From the NCBI RefSeq assembly GCF_001636695.1, contig NZ_LGEL01000054.1, positions 1 to 37,724 of the forward strand: a stretch of 37,724 nt of DNA, written 5' to 3'. The stretch's first letter is position 1; the number at the start of each line of letters is the position of its first letter. Source of the DNA: Pedobacter panaciterrae. GTDB lineage: Bacteria; Bacteroidota; Bacteroidia; Sphingobacteriales; Sphingobacteriaceae. The position numbers and the translations under genes are program-made. The notes beneath the pieces are model-generated. The model made no database searches, had not been told where the DNA came from, and was given only the letters and a program-made list of their open reading frames with translations. Of the stretch, positions 19,194 to 27,440 are shown piece by piece.

Positions 19194-19307
19194 GAGACTA
19201 AGGTGTGACTTATAATTATATATTGCAAGAAATATTTATATTATTTTTATTAACATTGTACTGAAATAAGCTAAACCTTTATTCTAAGCTATTTCTACCT
19301 ACAAAAA

Positions 19308-19324
19308 AATATGTACAACATAAT
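19308..19324. promoter_or_regulatory. operator-like palindrome abutting the gntR start
   Basis: AATATGTACAACATAAT matches the site at 19177-19193 at 14 of 17 positions and keeps GT-N3-AC. It ends on the base before the regulator's ATG, where bound protein would block initiation or early transcription. This suggests autoregulation together with control of the susC operon. Confidence 0.62.
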
Positions 19325-20029
19325 ATGACACCTAACGCTACTGATTCCCTCATTCAATTAGATACCAGCTCACTGGTTGATAAAGTTGAAGCCAACCTTG
19401 TAAAGCTCCTTGTGGAGAGGAAGTTAAAAGTTGGCGACATTATACCTACAGAATTAGACCTTTCGCGAAGCCTTGGAGTAAGCCGTACTGTTGTACGCGA
19501 AGCTCTTTTGAGATTACGAATGATGGGACTTATAGATACAAAGAAAAAGAAAGGCTCAGTAATTACCAGTCCTGATATTTTTGGTATCATGAGCAAGAGC
19601 ATGAATCCCCATATACTGGATCAGGATACTCTTAGAGAAATATTTGAATTAAGACTGGTACTAGAAATAGGAATGGCCGATCTTCTTTTTCAGCGCATTA
19701 CCCCGAAAGACATAGAAGAGCTAAAAGAAATTGTAAAATCTGAACCAGATACTGCAAAAGATCATATTTTCCATATAGATCATGAAATAATATTTCACGG
19801 AAAGCTTTACGAAATAGCAGGTAATGAAACGCTAAAACGGTTTCAAAAAATGCTGTTACCTATTTTTGACTATGTACACAACAGCGGGCTATTGAAAAAA
19901 CCAGCTCAGATACAAAAATTTGTATCTCATAAAGGACTGATAGACATCCTGGAAAACGGCTCACCTGAACTCTTTAGAAATGGCATGAGAAATCACCTTG
20001 AAAACCACTTTTTAAGGATCTTTGGTTAA
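19325..20029 (+). CDS. GntR/FadR-family transcriptional regulator of the sialic acid locus
   Basis: This 234-aa regulator has an N-terminal winged helix-turn-helix (about residues 20-80; VGDIIPTELDLSRSLGVSRT then VVREALLRLRMMGLI and a KKKKGSVI wing) and a C-terminal all-helical FCD effector domain. The FCD domain has candidate metal ligands in HIDHEIIFHGKLYEIAGNE and FVSHKGLIDIL. It is divergent from susC and shares its intergenic region, which holds two matching palindromes, so it is the likely local repressor. Its ligand could be sialic acid or ManNAc, as for NanR proteins of this family, but that is inference. No other Met near the N-terminus offers an alternative start. Confidence 0.9.
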   Translation: MTPNATDSLIQLDTSSLVDKVEANLVKLLVERKLKVGDIIPTELDLSRSLGVSRTVVREALLRLRMMGLIDTKKKKGSVITSPDIFGIMSKSMNPHILDQDTLREIFELRLVLEIGMADLLFQRITPKDIEELKEIVKSEPDTAKDHIFHIDHEIIFHGKLYEIAGNETLKRFQKMLLPIFDYVHNSGLLKKPAQIQKFVSHKGLIDILENGSPELFRNGMRNHLENHFLRIFG

Positions 20030-20035
20030 TTTATT

Positions 20036-20069
20036 AAAACAATCAAGCTTTAACTTGGTTGTTTTAGTA
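20036..20069 (+). terminator. hairpin terminator-like element before otsAB
   Basis: AAAACAATCAAG (20036-20047) pairs with CTTGGTTGTTTT (20054-20065) as a 12-bp stem with one G-U and a 6-nt loop. The 3' arm ends in TTTT, giving terminator form after the regulator stop. It ends 8 nt before the next ATG, so it could also affect initiation of otsAB. Confidence 0.55.
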
Positions 20070-20073
20070 GAAT

Positions 20074-22257
20074 ATGCTAACTAATAACAAAACAATCATT
20101 TTATCAAACCGTTTACCAGTTAAGATTACAGAACAAAACGGTGAATACATACTTCGATCTAGTGAAGGTGGCCTGGCAACAGGTCTGGGTTCAGTTTATA
20201 AACAAGGAAATAATGTCTGGATCGGCTGGCCTGGTATAGATATACCTGAGGAAAGGCAGGAGGAAGTTAAAAAACTACTTTCCTCGCTTAATCTTATTCC
20301 TGTTTTTCTAACTACAGATGAGATTAATTTATACTACGAGGGATTTTCAAACGAAATATTGTGGCCAGTTTTTCACTACCTTACCACATATGCAAATTTT
20401 GAGCAGCAGTACTGGGATTCTTACAAATCTGTAAACGAAAAGTTTAAAGATGCAGCAATAGGGGCCGTTAATGACGGTGATACCATCTGGATACACGATT
20501 ATCAGCTACTGCTTTTACCTTGCCTGATCAGAAGGGAAAAACCTATGGTAACCATAGGTTTCTTTCAGCACATACCATTTCCTTCCTATGAAATTTTCAG
20601 ATTGATTCCATGGAGAGAAGAACTTATCTCCGGTATGCTTGGAGCAGATTTACTTGGTTTCCATACTTTTGATGATGTAAGGCATTTTCTAAGTGCAGCC
20701 TCCAGGCTATCAAGCAGCAAATTATCAGATAATGTGATCATTCACAAAGACCGGCAAGTTGTTGTAGAAGCTTTCCCTATGGGAATTGATGCTGATAAAT
20801 TTGAAAACCTTACTAAGCATGCAAAAGTAGCCAGACACTCCGCTTCTTTTAAAGCAAGTCAGGAAGGTCTTAAAATAATCCTTACTATCGACAGGCTTGA
20901 TTACAGTAAAGGTATAATACAACGTTTACAAGCCCTTGAATTGTTACTGCAACTCCATCCCGAATATAAAGAGAAGATAGCGTTGTACATGATTGTGGTG
21001 CCTTCAAGAGATACGGTTCCAAAATACAAGGAGCTTAAAGACCATATTGATCAGCTGGTTGGTAACATCAATGCAAGGTTCAGAACAATAGATTGGGTAC
21101 CTATCCATTATTTCTACCGTTCGTTTTCTGTTGAATTTCTTTCGGCCCTGTATAGCACAGCTGACATTTGCCTGGTAACGCCTATGCGCGATGGAATGAA
21201 TCTGGTAAGTAAAGAATATGTTGCCTCACGCACAAACAACGATGGTGTGTTGGTTTTAAGCGAAATGGCAGGAGCCTCTAAAGAATTAAATGATGCATTA
21301 ATTGTTAACCCAAACAACATTGGCGACATTATGCGCGCAATTGTAAGGGCAATAGATATGCCGATTGAAGAACAAAACACACGTATGTCGAGCATGAGGC
21401 ATATTGTTAAAAAATTCAACATCCATTTATGGGTTAAAAATTTTATGGATAAACTAAAAGAAGTGAAAGAATTGCAAGAATCTTTGCTGACAAAACACGC
21501 AGTACAATCAGTAAAAGATCAAATAGCTACGGATTATAAAAAATCAAAAGACCGATATATATTTTTAGACTACGATGGTACTCTTGTGGGTTTCCACGGT
21601 GATATAGATAAGGCTTCACCAGATCAGGAGCTTTATGATATATTAAATAAACTAAGTTCCGATCCTGCAAATCGGGTGATAATTATCAGTGGTCGCAGGT
21701 ACCAAACCCTGCAGCAATGGTTCGGACATTTAAACCTGGATATGATTGCAGAACATGGTGCATGGCAAAAACAGCTTAATGAAGAATGGAAAGCACTTCC
21801 ATTGCTAACAGATAAATGGAAACAAGAAGTTAAAGCAGTACTGGATACCTATACCGACAGAACCCCGGGTTCTTTTATAGAAGAAAAGAGTTATTCATTA
21901 GTATGGCATTACAGGAAAGTAGAAAAGGGATTGGGCGAATTACGGGCGAATGAAATCATCAATCATTTGCGTTTGTTTATTGCCGATAAAGGCCTGCAAA
22001 TGATGCCTGGAAACAAAGTGATTGAATTTAAGAATATTGAAGTTAATAAAGGAAAGGCCGCACAAAACTGGCTTTACGGACAGAATCCAGATTTTATAAT
22101 CGCACTGGGCGATGACCATACCGATGAAGATATCTTTAAAGCCTTACCACCTGAAGCATACACTATAAAAGTGGGCAGCAATATTTCAGCTGCCCGGTAT
22201 TATTTAAGAGATTATAAAGAAGTAAGAGAACTACTCAGATCTTTGTTTAGGCTATAA
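20074..22257 (+). CDS. otsAB: bifunctional trehalose-6-phosphate synthase / trehalose-6-phosphate phosphatase
   Basis: This 727-aa fusion makes trehalose from UDP-glucose (or another NDP-glucose) and glucose-6-phosphate through trehalose-6-phosphate. Residues 1 to about 480 are the GT20 synthase: LSNRLPV, GGLATGLGS, WIGWPG, WIHDYQLLLLP, FFQHIPFPS, the phosphate/nucleotide-binding RLDYSKGI and the RDGMNLVSKEYVA loop. Residues about 490-727 are a HAD phosphatase with nucleophile and acid/base in D499-Y-D501-G-T-L, IISGRRYQTL, and the late acidic motif LGDDHTDEDIF. Cytoplasmic; role in osmotic or desiccation protection is known for the pathway. Its stop overlaps the convergent GH15 gene by 6 bp. 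Confidence 0.95.
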   Translation: MLTNNKTIILSNRLPVKITEQNGEYILRSSEGGLATGLGSVYKQGNNVWIGWPGIDIPEERQEEVKKLLSSLNLIPVFLTTDEINLYYEGFSNEILWPVFHYLTTYANFEQQYWDSYKSVNEKFKDAAIGAVNDGDTIWIHDYQLLLLPCLIRREKPMVTIGFFQHIPFPSYEIFRLIPWREELISGMLGADLLGFHTFDDVRHFLSAASRLSSSKLSDNVIIHKDRQVVVEAFPMGIDADKFENLTKHAKVARHSASFKASQEGLKIILTIDRLDYSKGIIQRLQALELLLQLHPEYKEKIALYMIVVPSRDTVPKYKELKDHIDQLVGNINARFRTIDWVPIHYFYRSFSVEFLSALYSTADICLVTPMRDGMNLVSKEYVASRTNNDGVLVLSEMAGASKELNDALIVNPNNIGDIMRAIVRAIDMPIEEQNTRMSSMRHIVKKFNIHLWVKNFMDKLKEVKELQESLLTKHAVQSVKDQIATDYKKSKDRYIFLDYDGTLVGFHGDIDKASPDQELYDILNKLSSDPANRVIIISGRRYQTLQQWFGHLNLDMIAEHGAWQKQLNEEWKALPLLTDKWKQEVKAVLDTYTDRTPGSFIEEKSYSLVWHYRKVEKGLGELRANEIINHLRLFIADKGLQMMPGNKVIEFKNIEVNKGKAAQNWLYGQNPDFIIALGDDHTDEDIFKALPPEAYTIKVGSNISAARYYLRDYKEVRELLRSLFRL

Positions 22258-24036
22258 GAATACTGGCCTATCTAACTTAATCGCAATGCGATGTGCCGCA
22301 TTCATTAACCCAACATGACTATAAGCCTGTGGGAAATTCCCCCACTGGCTTCCATCCTTTTCATCAACATCTTCGCTAAACAATAGCAAATGATTTGAAT
22401 AAGAAATAATGGATTCAAACTCTCTTATTGCATCATCTAATCGGCCAACACATGCCAATGCTTCAATATACCAAAAAGCGCAGATCAGAAATGTAGTTTT
22501 AGGCTTTCCAAAATCATCTGTATGAAGATACCTGTAGAACAATCCATTTTCCGCTTTTAATTCTTTTTCTAATGCCATCAGGTGATCTTTAGCTTTTTGA
22601 GATTCAGGATCCAGATAATTCATCAGTATGAGTTGTAAAGTACTTGCATCTAAATGTGGGCTATCAACAGCATGGGTATAGACCTTTCTCACTGGGTCGT
22701 AACAATTCTCTATATGCTGCGCAGCTTTATTAATCATAACTGTTGCCCTATCCTCATATTCCTTATTTCCTATGGTTTTCGCCATTTTTAAAGCAGCATT
22801 AGCTCCTGCCCACTGAAACAAATTGGTGTAGCAATGCATATTGGCAATATTGCGAAACTCCCATAGTCCGGCATCTTTTTCATCTATAGTTCGCTCAATT
22901 TTACCCAGCAGATAATCTAACCACTGAGCAGAATCCTGCCGCTCTCTAAAAATAAACCTATGATCAGTATAAAGAGGCAGCATTGAAACTAAAACCTGTC
23001 CGTAAATATCGTTTTGAATATGTTCATAAGCCTGATTACCTATCCTTACGGGCTTGTTACCCATATAACCCTTAATATTTCTCAATATCCGCTCAGTAAG
23101 TACCCTCTCTCCTGCAATACCAAACAAAGGTTGATACCTCACGTCATCCCTAAAAGAAATATCGGTGATGTAACCAAAATATTTCTCCATTTCTTCAAAA
23201 TGACCAATGTGATTTAAGGATGTAATGACATAATAGGTGTCTCTCATCCAGCAATATCGATAATCCCAATTCCTTTTACTTCCTGGCGATTCGGGTAAAC
23301 TTGTTGTACTGGCCGCAATTATTGCACCGGTATCTTCATACTGATGTATTTTTAATACAAGCGCTGATCGGATTACCATATGCTGGTAAAAGCCGGCAAT
23401 AGTAGAGTGCTTAATCCATGTTCTCCAATACTTAATTGTTTCTCTCAAAAAACGTTCTGCCGTACTTATTATGGGAGCATCCAGCTCATGTCCATACGTT
23501 AGTATTAAGTATTTAGGTTCATTTAGGGCAAAAAACTTTTCATCTTCAATATAACTCAGGGAGATATTTGTACTTAACTGCATATCTTCGTCAGCACCGT
23601 CAAACTCGATGTGGTTACTTCCGCGATGCCCTTTTTGTTTTATGGAACCATAATTATAAACCGGTTTGCATTTCACCCTAACCCTTGGGTTTCCTTCAAT
23701 GGGTTCTATTTTTCTGATTAGCATTAAAGGCTTATAATAACGCTCATGCTGATAGAATCTGGGTGCAAAATCAGTTATTCTGTATCTGCCTTCGACATTG
23801 GTTATTTCCGTGCAAAGAATATTTGTGTTTTCCAGATAAAACTGACTTGAGGTAAATTCTCCGCTTGGACGAATTGAGAACTCTCCTCCTTTATCTTCAT
23901 CTAATAATCCGCCAAAAACGAATGAGCTATCAAACCTTGGCCAGCAAAGCCAATCAACATTAGTATTTTTATTTATATGCGCCAGATAAGCGCAATTGCC
24001 AATAATTCCCGTCTGATAAGTGTGTCTTTCTGTCAT
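22252..24036 (-). CDS. GH15 family glycoside hydrolase (glucoamylase/trehalase-like)
   Basis: This 594-aa cytoplasmic protein without signal peptide has the GH15 layout: an N-terminal beta-sandwich (opening YQTGIIGNCAYLAHIN, then WLCWPRFDS) and an (alpha/alpha)6 catalytic barrel from about residue 215. Conserved motifs are RNWDYRYCWMRD, the general-acid segment GLWEFR, and the second catalytic region LFSEDVDEKDGSQWGNFPQA with YSHVGLMNAAHR. GH15 includes glucoamylases, glucodextranases and bacterial trehalases. Tail-to-tail pairing with otsAB favours trehalose hydrolysis, but this is inference from context. Intergenic sequence upstream shows no clear promoter. Confidence 0.88.
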   Translation of the reverse strand: MTERHTYQTGIIGNCAYLAHINKNTNVDWLCWPRFDSSFVFGGLLDEDKGGEFSIRPSGEFTSSQFYLENTNILCTEITNVEGRYRITDFAPRFYQHERYYKPLMLIRKIEPIEGNPRVRVKCKPVYNYGSIKQKGHRGSNHIEFDGADEDMQLSTNISLSYIEDEKFFALNEPKYLILTYGHELDAPIISTAERFLRETIKYWRTWIKHSTIAGFYQHMVIRSALVLKIHQYEDTGAIIAASTTSLPESPGSKRNWDYRYCWMRDTYYVITSLNHIGHFEEMEKYFGYITDISFRDDVRYQPLFGIAGERVLTERILRNIKGYMGNKPVRIGNQAYEHIQNDIYGQVLVSMLPLYTDHRFIFRERQDSAQWLDYLLGKIERTIDEKDAGLWEFRNIANMHCYTNLFQWAGANAALKMAKTIGNKEYEDRATVMINKAAQHIENCYDPVRKVYTHAVDSPHLDASTLQLILMNYLDPESQKAKDHLMALEKELKAENGLFYRYLHTDDFGKPKTTFLICAFWYIEALACVGRLDDAIREFESIISYSNHLLLFSEDVDEKDGSQWGNFPQAYSHVGLMNAAHRIAIKLDRPVFL

Positions 24037-24279
24037 CTATTATTCAATTGGTTTATATTATAACAACACGACAACTTATATATTGTTTATATTGTATTTT
24101 AAAATACCCCAAATAAGGCCAATATTGCTTTGAATAAACCTTGTCGAATTTCCAACGGATCTTACAACTTGTCTGACTCAGCTTAGACTTACGTCAGACT
24201 CAACTCAGACTCCTGTTAGACCATATTCTAATAGAACACTTTTTTTAATCTCATTACTCTTTAAGATTAATTTTATGCT
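24037..24279. other. intergenic region with GACTCA/GTCTGAC repeats
   Basis: This gap holds no convincing ORF. At 24171-24212 short repeats cluster: GTCTGAC (24171-24177) and GTCAGAC (24193-24199) are an inverted repeat with 15-nt spacer, and CAGACTC recurs just downstream. The first part serves as leader for the GH15 gene on the minus strand. The remainder up to 24406 holds the sigma-54-type control region described separately. Confidence 0.4.
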
Positions 24280-24316
24280 TGTTCATATGTGGACATATAC
24301 TGTTCATATTCGGACA
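24280..24316 (+). promoter_or_regulatory. pair of 16-bp palindromic sites, likely enhancer (UAS)
   Basis: TGTTCATATGTGGACA (24280-24295) and TGTTCATATTCGGACA (24301-24316) share 14 of 16 bases. Each is an imperfect palindrome, TGTyC-N6-GrACA, and they are 21 bp apart, two helical turns, so dimers would bind on the same DNA face. They lie about 85 and 105 bp before the predicted start site of the sigma-54-like promoter. Confidence 0.6.
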
Positions 24317-24367
24317 GCATTAATTATTTTTAATTGTCCTTTACTATATTAGATCACTTTTTTGAAA

Positions 24368-24383
24368 TGGCATAACGATTGAA
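24368..24383 (+). promoter_or_regulatory. sigma-54-like -24/-12 promoter
   Basis: TGGCATAACGATTGAA fits the RpoN consensus TGGCAYRNNNNTTGCW at every defined position except one (GA instead of GC in the -12 box). The spacing is exact. The predicted transcription start is about 24392, leaving a leader of about 15 nt before the ATG at 24407. Confidence 0.55.
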
Positions 24384-24406
24384 TTAACCTGCAAAATAAC
24401 GAGGCC

Positions 24407-26782
24407 ATGTTTAAACATCATCTGTTACTGATTTTCAGAAATTTTAAAAGATATAAAAGTTCTTTTTTTATTAATCTGATCGGTCTGAGTGCCGGACTTT
24501 CCTGTGCCCTGCTCATCTACATTTGGGTAAATGATGAAATGAACATGGATAAGTTTCACGCTAAAACCATCTACCAGGTGATGGAAAACCAAAAAGTTTC
24601 TGATGGAATCAATACGATAGATGGTACTTCCGGGCTTTTGGCTGAAGCACTTGTAAAGGAAATGCCCGAGGTAGAATACGCAGTGATGGCCTCGCCTGAT
24701 TTTTGGCTAAAAAAAAGTAAGGTTGCAGTAAATGACCAACCTGCTATTAAAGTTGCAGGTAAATTTGCTGGCCCTGATTTTTTCAAAGTATTTTCCTATC
24801 CACTTGTTGCCGGTAGTGCAGACAGGGTGCTGAAGGAAAAAAAGACCATTGTAATTTCAGAAAGCCTGGCTATAAAATTATTCCATACTACTGATGTGGT
24901 TGGTAAGGAAATGAAGTGGAACAACATAGAAGTTAACAAAGATAACCATGTTTTGATTTCAGGGGTTTTCAAAGATTTACCTGCTTCATCTTCAGATCAG
25001 TTTGATTTTTTGGTATCACTTGATGCAATAATGGGACCTGGGTCTAACTTTTTAAATTGGCGTAATGTAGGTCCAAACGTATTCGTAACCTTAAAAAAGG
25101 ACGCAGATCCTAAGCTATTTAACACAAAGATCCGTGACTTTATAAAACATAACGAGAAAAATGAGGCAAACCGTAAGCTGTTCATCAGACCATATGCAGA
25201 CAGTTATTTATACAGTCGCTATGAAAATGGTGTTCTTGTTGGCGGCAGAATAGATTACGTAAAACTGTTTTCACTCATCGCCATCTTTATCCTCGTTATC
25301 GCCTGTATAAATTTCATGAATTTATCTACTGCCAGAGCCTCAAGAAGATTAAAGGAGGTTGGAATAAAAAAGGTAATGGGTGCACGTCGCGGTACACTTA
25401 TAGTGCAATACATGGCTGAATCTATGCTCCTTACTTTTATGGCTCTTTTCATTTCACTCCTTGTTGTTGAGCTGATGCTGCCGCAATTTAACCAGATCAT
25501 AGGCAAAGAAGTGTCGCTGCATTACAGTACTGCCCTTATTTTGTCCTTGTTTGGAATCACTATTTTTACGGGACTCGTTTCGGGCAGTTATCCGGCACTG
25601 TACCTTTCGGGGCTGAAACCTTCTGCTGCTTTAAAAGGAAAGCTTAACCTCAGTTCCTCTGCATTGTGGACAAGACAAGGCCTTGTTGTGTTTCAGTTTA
25701 CACTTTCTGTTGTACTCATTGTTGCTGTATTTGTGATCTACAAGCAAATTGAATACGTACAAACTACAAACCCTGGTTATAAAAAGGATAACGTACTTTA
25801 TTTTGAAGCAGAGGGGAAACTAAAAGACAAGGTAGATTTTGCTATCACAGAGATCAAAGAAATACCGGGAGTACTCAATGCATCCAGCATTAACAGGGAG
25901 TTACTTGGCGACCTGAATTATACTTTTGGAGACTTCAGCTGGGAAGGAAGAGATCCGAAGGAAAATATTAAATTTCAAAATGCAGATGTAAATGCTGGTC
26001 TGATAGAAACCGTAGGTATGGAAATGGCAGCTGGTCGCAGTTTTTCAAAAAAGTTTGCAGCAGATACTTCAAAGATCATCATCAATGAGGCTGGTATAAA
26101 AGTGATGCGACTGAAGAATCCGGTTGGTAAAATTTTCAATTTATGGGGTAGCGAATTTGAAATCATCGGGGTGGTAAAAGATTTTCATTTTGAATCGCTG
26201 CATCAGCCAGTTAGACCAATGTATTTAAGGTATAGGCCAGCAAATACAAACAGGATCATGATAAAGGTAGCTAAAGGACAGGAAAAAGAAGTTATTGAAG
26301 GGCTTAAAACTTTCAATGCAACTTATAATCCCGGGTTTACGCTGGACTATAAATTCCTTGATCAGGATTTTCAGGCGCAGTACATTGCTGAAAACAGGGT
26401 ATCCATGCTTTCCAGATACTTTGCAATTCTGGCCATTGTGATTTCTTGTTTGGGATTATTTGGCCTGGCTACATTTACTGCCGAAAGAAGATTAAAAGAA
26501 ATCGGTATCAGGAAAATACTGGGCGCAACGAACTTCAATGTGGTCTACACCTTATCAAAGGACTTTACCAAACCAGTAATTGCTGCAATTTTAATTGCAC
26601 TTCCACTTAGTTATGTACTTACAAAATACTGGTTAGATACATTTGCTTATCGGATAGATTTAAAACTTTGGTTTTTTGTAGCAGCCGGATTAATTGCTTT
26701 GGTAATTTCTCTTATAACAGTCTTTTATCAATCATTTAAATCTGCAAGGATAAGCCCTGTTGTGGCTATTAAAGAAGAGTAA
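24407..26782 (+). CDS. FtsX/MacB-type ABC transporter permease (orphan)
   Basis: This 791-aa inner-membrane protein has the duplicated FtsX layout common in Bacteroidota: a TM helix at about 18-38, a periplasmic MacB-type core domain, an FtsX domain with TM segments from about 280 to 450, a second periplasmic domain, and a final FtsX domain from about 670. The two halves keep the same coupling motif, RRLKEVGIKKVMGA and RRLKEIGIRKILGA. No ATP-binding subunit or membrane-fusion protein is next to it, so it must pair with a distant ATPase or act as a mechanotransmission component. Substrate (antimicrobial, lipoprotein or lipid) is unknown. Its upstream region points to sigma-54 control by an enhancer-binding protein encoded elsewhere. 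Confidence 0.9.
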   Translation: MFKHHLLLIFRNFKRYKSSFFINLIGLSAGLSCALLIYIWVNDEMNMDKFHAKTIYQVMENQKVSDGINTIDGTSGLLAEALVKEMPEVEYAVMASPDFWLKKSKVAVNDQPAIKVAGKFAGPDFFKVFSYPLVAGSADRVLKEKKTIVISESLAIKLFHTTDVVGKEMKWNNIEVNKDNHVLISGVFKDLPASSSDQFDFLVSLDAIMGPGSNFLNWRNVGPNVFVTLKKDADPKLFNTKIRDFIKHNEKNEANRKLFIRPYADSYLYSRYENGVLVGGRIDYVKLFSLIAIFILVIACINFMNLSTARASRRLKEVGIKKVMGARRGTLIVQYMAESMLLTFMALFISLLVVELMLPQFNQIIGKEVSLHYSTALILSLFGITIFTGLVSGSYPALYLSGLKPSAALKGKLNLSSSALWTRQGLVVFQFTLSVVLIVAVFVIYKQIEYVQTTNPGYKKDNVLYFEAEGKLKDKVDFAITEIKEIPGVLNASSINRELLGDLNYTFGDFSWEGRDPKENIKFQNADVNAGLIETVGMEMAAGRSFSKKFAADTSKIIINEAGIKVMRLKNPVGKIFNLWGSEFEIIGVVKDFHFESLHQPVRPMYLRYRPANTNRIMIKVAKGQEKEVIEGLKTFNATYNPGFTLDYKFLDQDFQAQYIAENRVSMLSRYFAILAIVISCLGLFGLATFTAERRLKEIGIRKILGATNFNVVYTLSKDFTKPVIAAILIALPLSYVLTKYWLDTFAYRIDLKLWFFVAAGLIALVISLITVFYQSFKSARISPVVAIKEE

Positions 26783-26898
26783 TGGATTACTCCAATTATT
26801 CATCGTTCCAGAGTGTTGTTCAATAAGTAAAAATCACTTTTCACTAAATCGGATTTGCGGCTTGCTAACTCTTAGCACTTCCCGGAGGTACTTATATG

Positions 26899-26906
26899 TA
26901 GTTTTG
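26899..26906 (+). promoter_or_regulatory. candidate -7 box for the T9SS/PorV/fibre cluster
   Basis: TAGTTTTG is an exact match to the Bacteroidota -7 consensus TAnnTTTG, 29 bp before the ATG at 26936. A good -33 TTG is not seen at the usual distance, so this rests on one element. Confidence 0.4.
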
Positions 26907-26935
26907 AGTTATATCTACAATTAATCCCTCTCCCG

Positions 26936-27436
26936 ATGAAAAAAAGATATTTACCAATTCTAGGTATACTCGGTTATACCGCTGCTGCAAACGCACAACA
27001 GGTGGAACTTCAACGTTCCGTTGTAGCCAGTGCAGGCGGCTCTGCTGAAATCAATAATACCATTTTTCAATACACTATAGGCGAGGTTCTGGTAACAGCT
27101 ATAGAAAACTCCCCCCTATTGGTTACACAGGGCTTTCAGCAGCCTGAAGTTAATGGCAGCGTACCCGAACCACAAGCACCTCTTATAACGGGATTTATTA
27201 TTTATCCAAACCCGGCCAACAGTCAAACCAAACTTGAATTTGACCTTGTAATGGACGACATGGTGAATATACAGCTGGTGAATAATGCAGGCCAAACCGT
27301 CAGGAACATTTCTTTAAAAATGCTTGCAGGCAGAGCGAACTACATTTTACCCTTGAGCGGCTATCCGTCTGGTTTATACTACGTTGTTTTAAAAGCCAGC
27401 AGAAGAACCTATTCAGAAAAACTGGTTATACAATAA
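26936..27436 (+). CDS. small secreted protein with T9SS type A sorting domain
   Basis: This 166-aa protein has a signal peptide (MKKRYLPILGILGYTAAANA) and a C-terminal domain (about 88-166) with the type A T9SS sorting pattern: FIIYPNPANSQTKLEF, a central VNIQLVNNAGQTV strand, LSGYPSGLYYVVL and terminal KLVIQ. Between them is a short beta domain (about 22-75; IFQYTIGEVLVTA, TQGFQQP) often seen in Bacteroidota proteins that have little else besides the sorting tail. It is predicted to cross the outer membrane through T9SS and be anchored at the surface. It begins a tight cluster; the PorV-like gene follows after 4 bp. Role unknown; it may anchor or cap the downstream fibre. Confidence 0.82.
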   Translation: MKKRYLPILGILGYTAAANAQQVELQRSVVASAGGSAEINNTIFQYTIGEVLVTAIENSPLLVTQGFQQPEVNGSVPEPQAPLITGFIIYPNPANSQTKLEFDLVMDDMVNIQLVNNAGQTVRNISLKMLAGRANYILPLSGYPSGLYYVVLKASRRTYSEKLVIQ

Positions 27437-27440
27437 ACTT

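Noticed and set aside
19191-19307. Standard -33/-7 promoters for susC and the GntR gene
   Set aside because: Several partial TTG and TA-rich matches exist on both strands, but none has both elements at the usual spacing, so none is listed.
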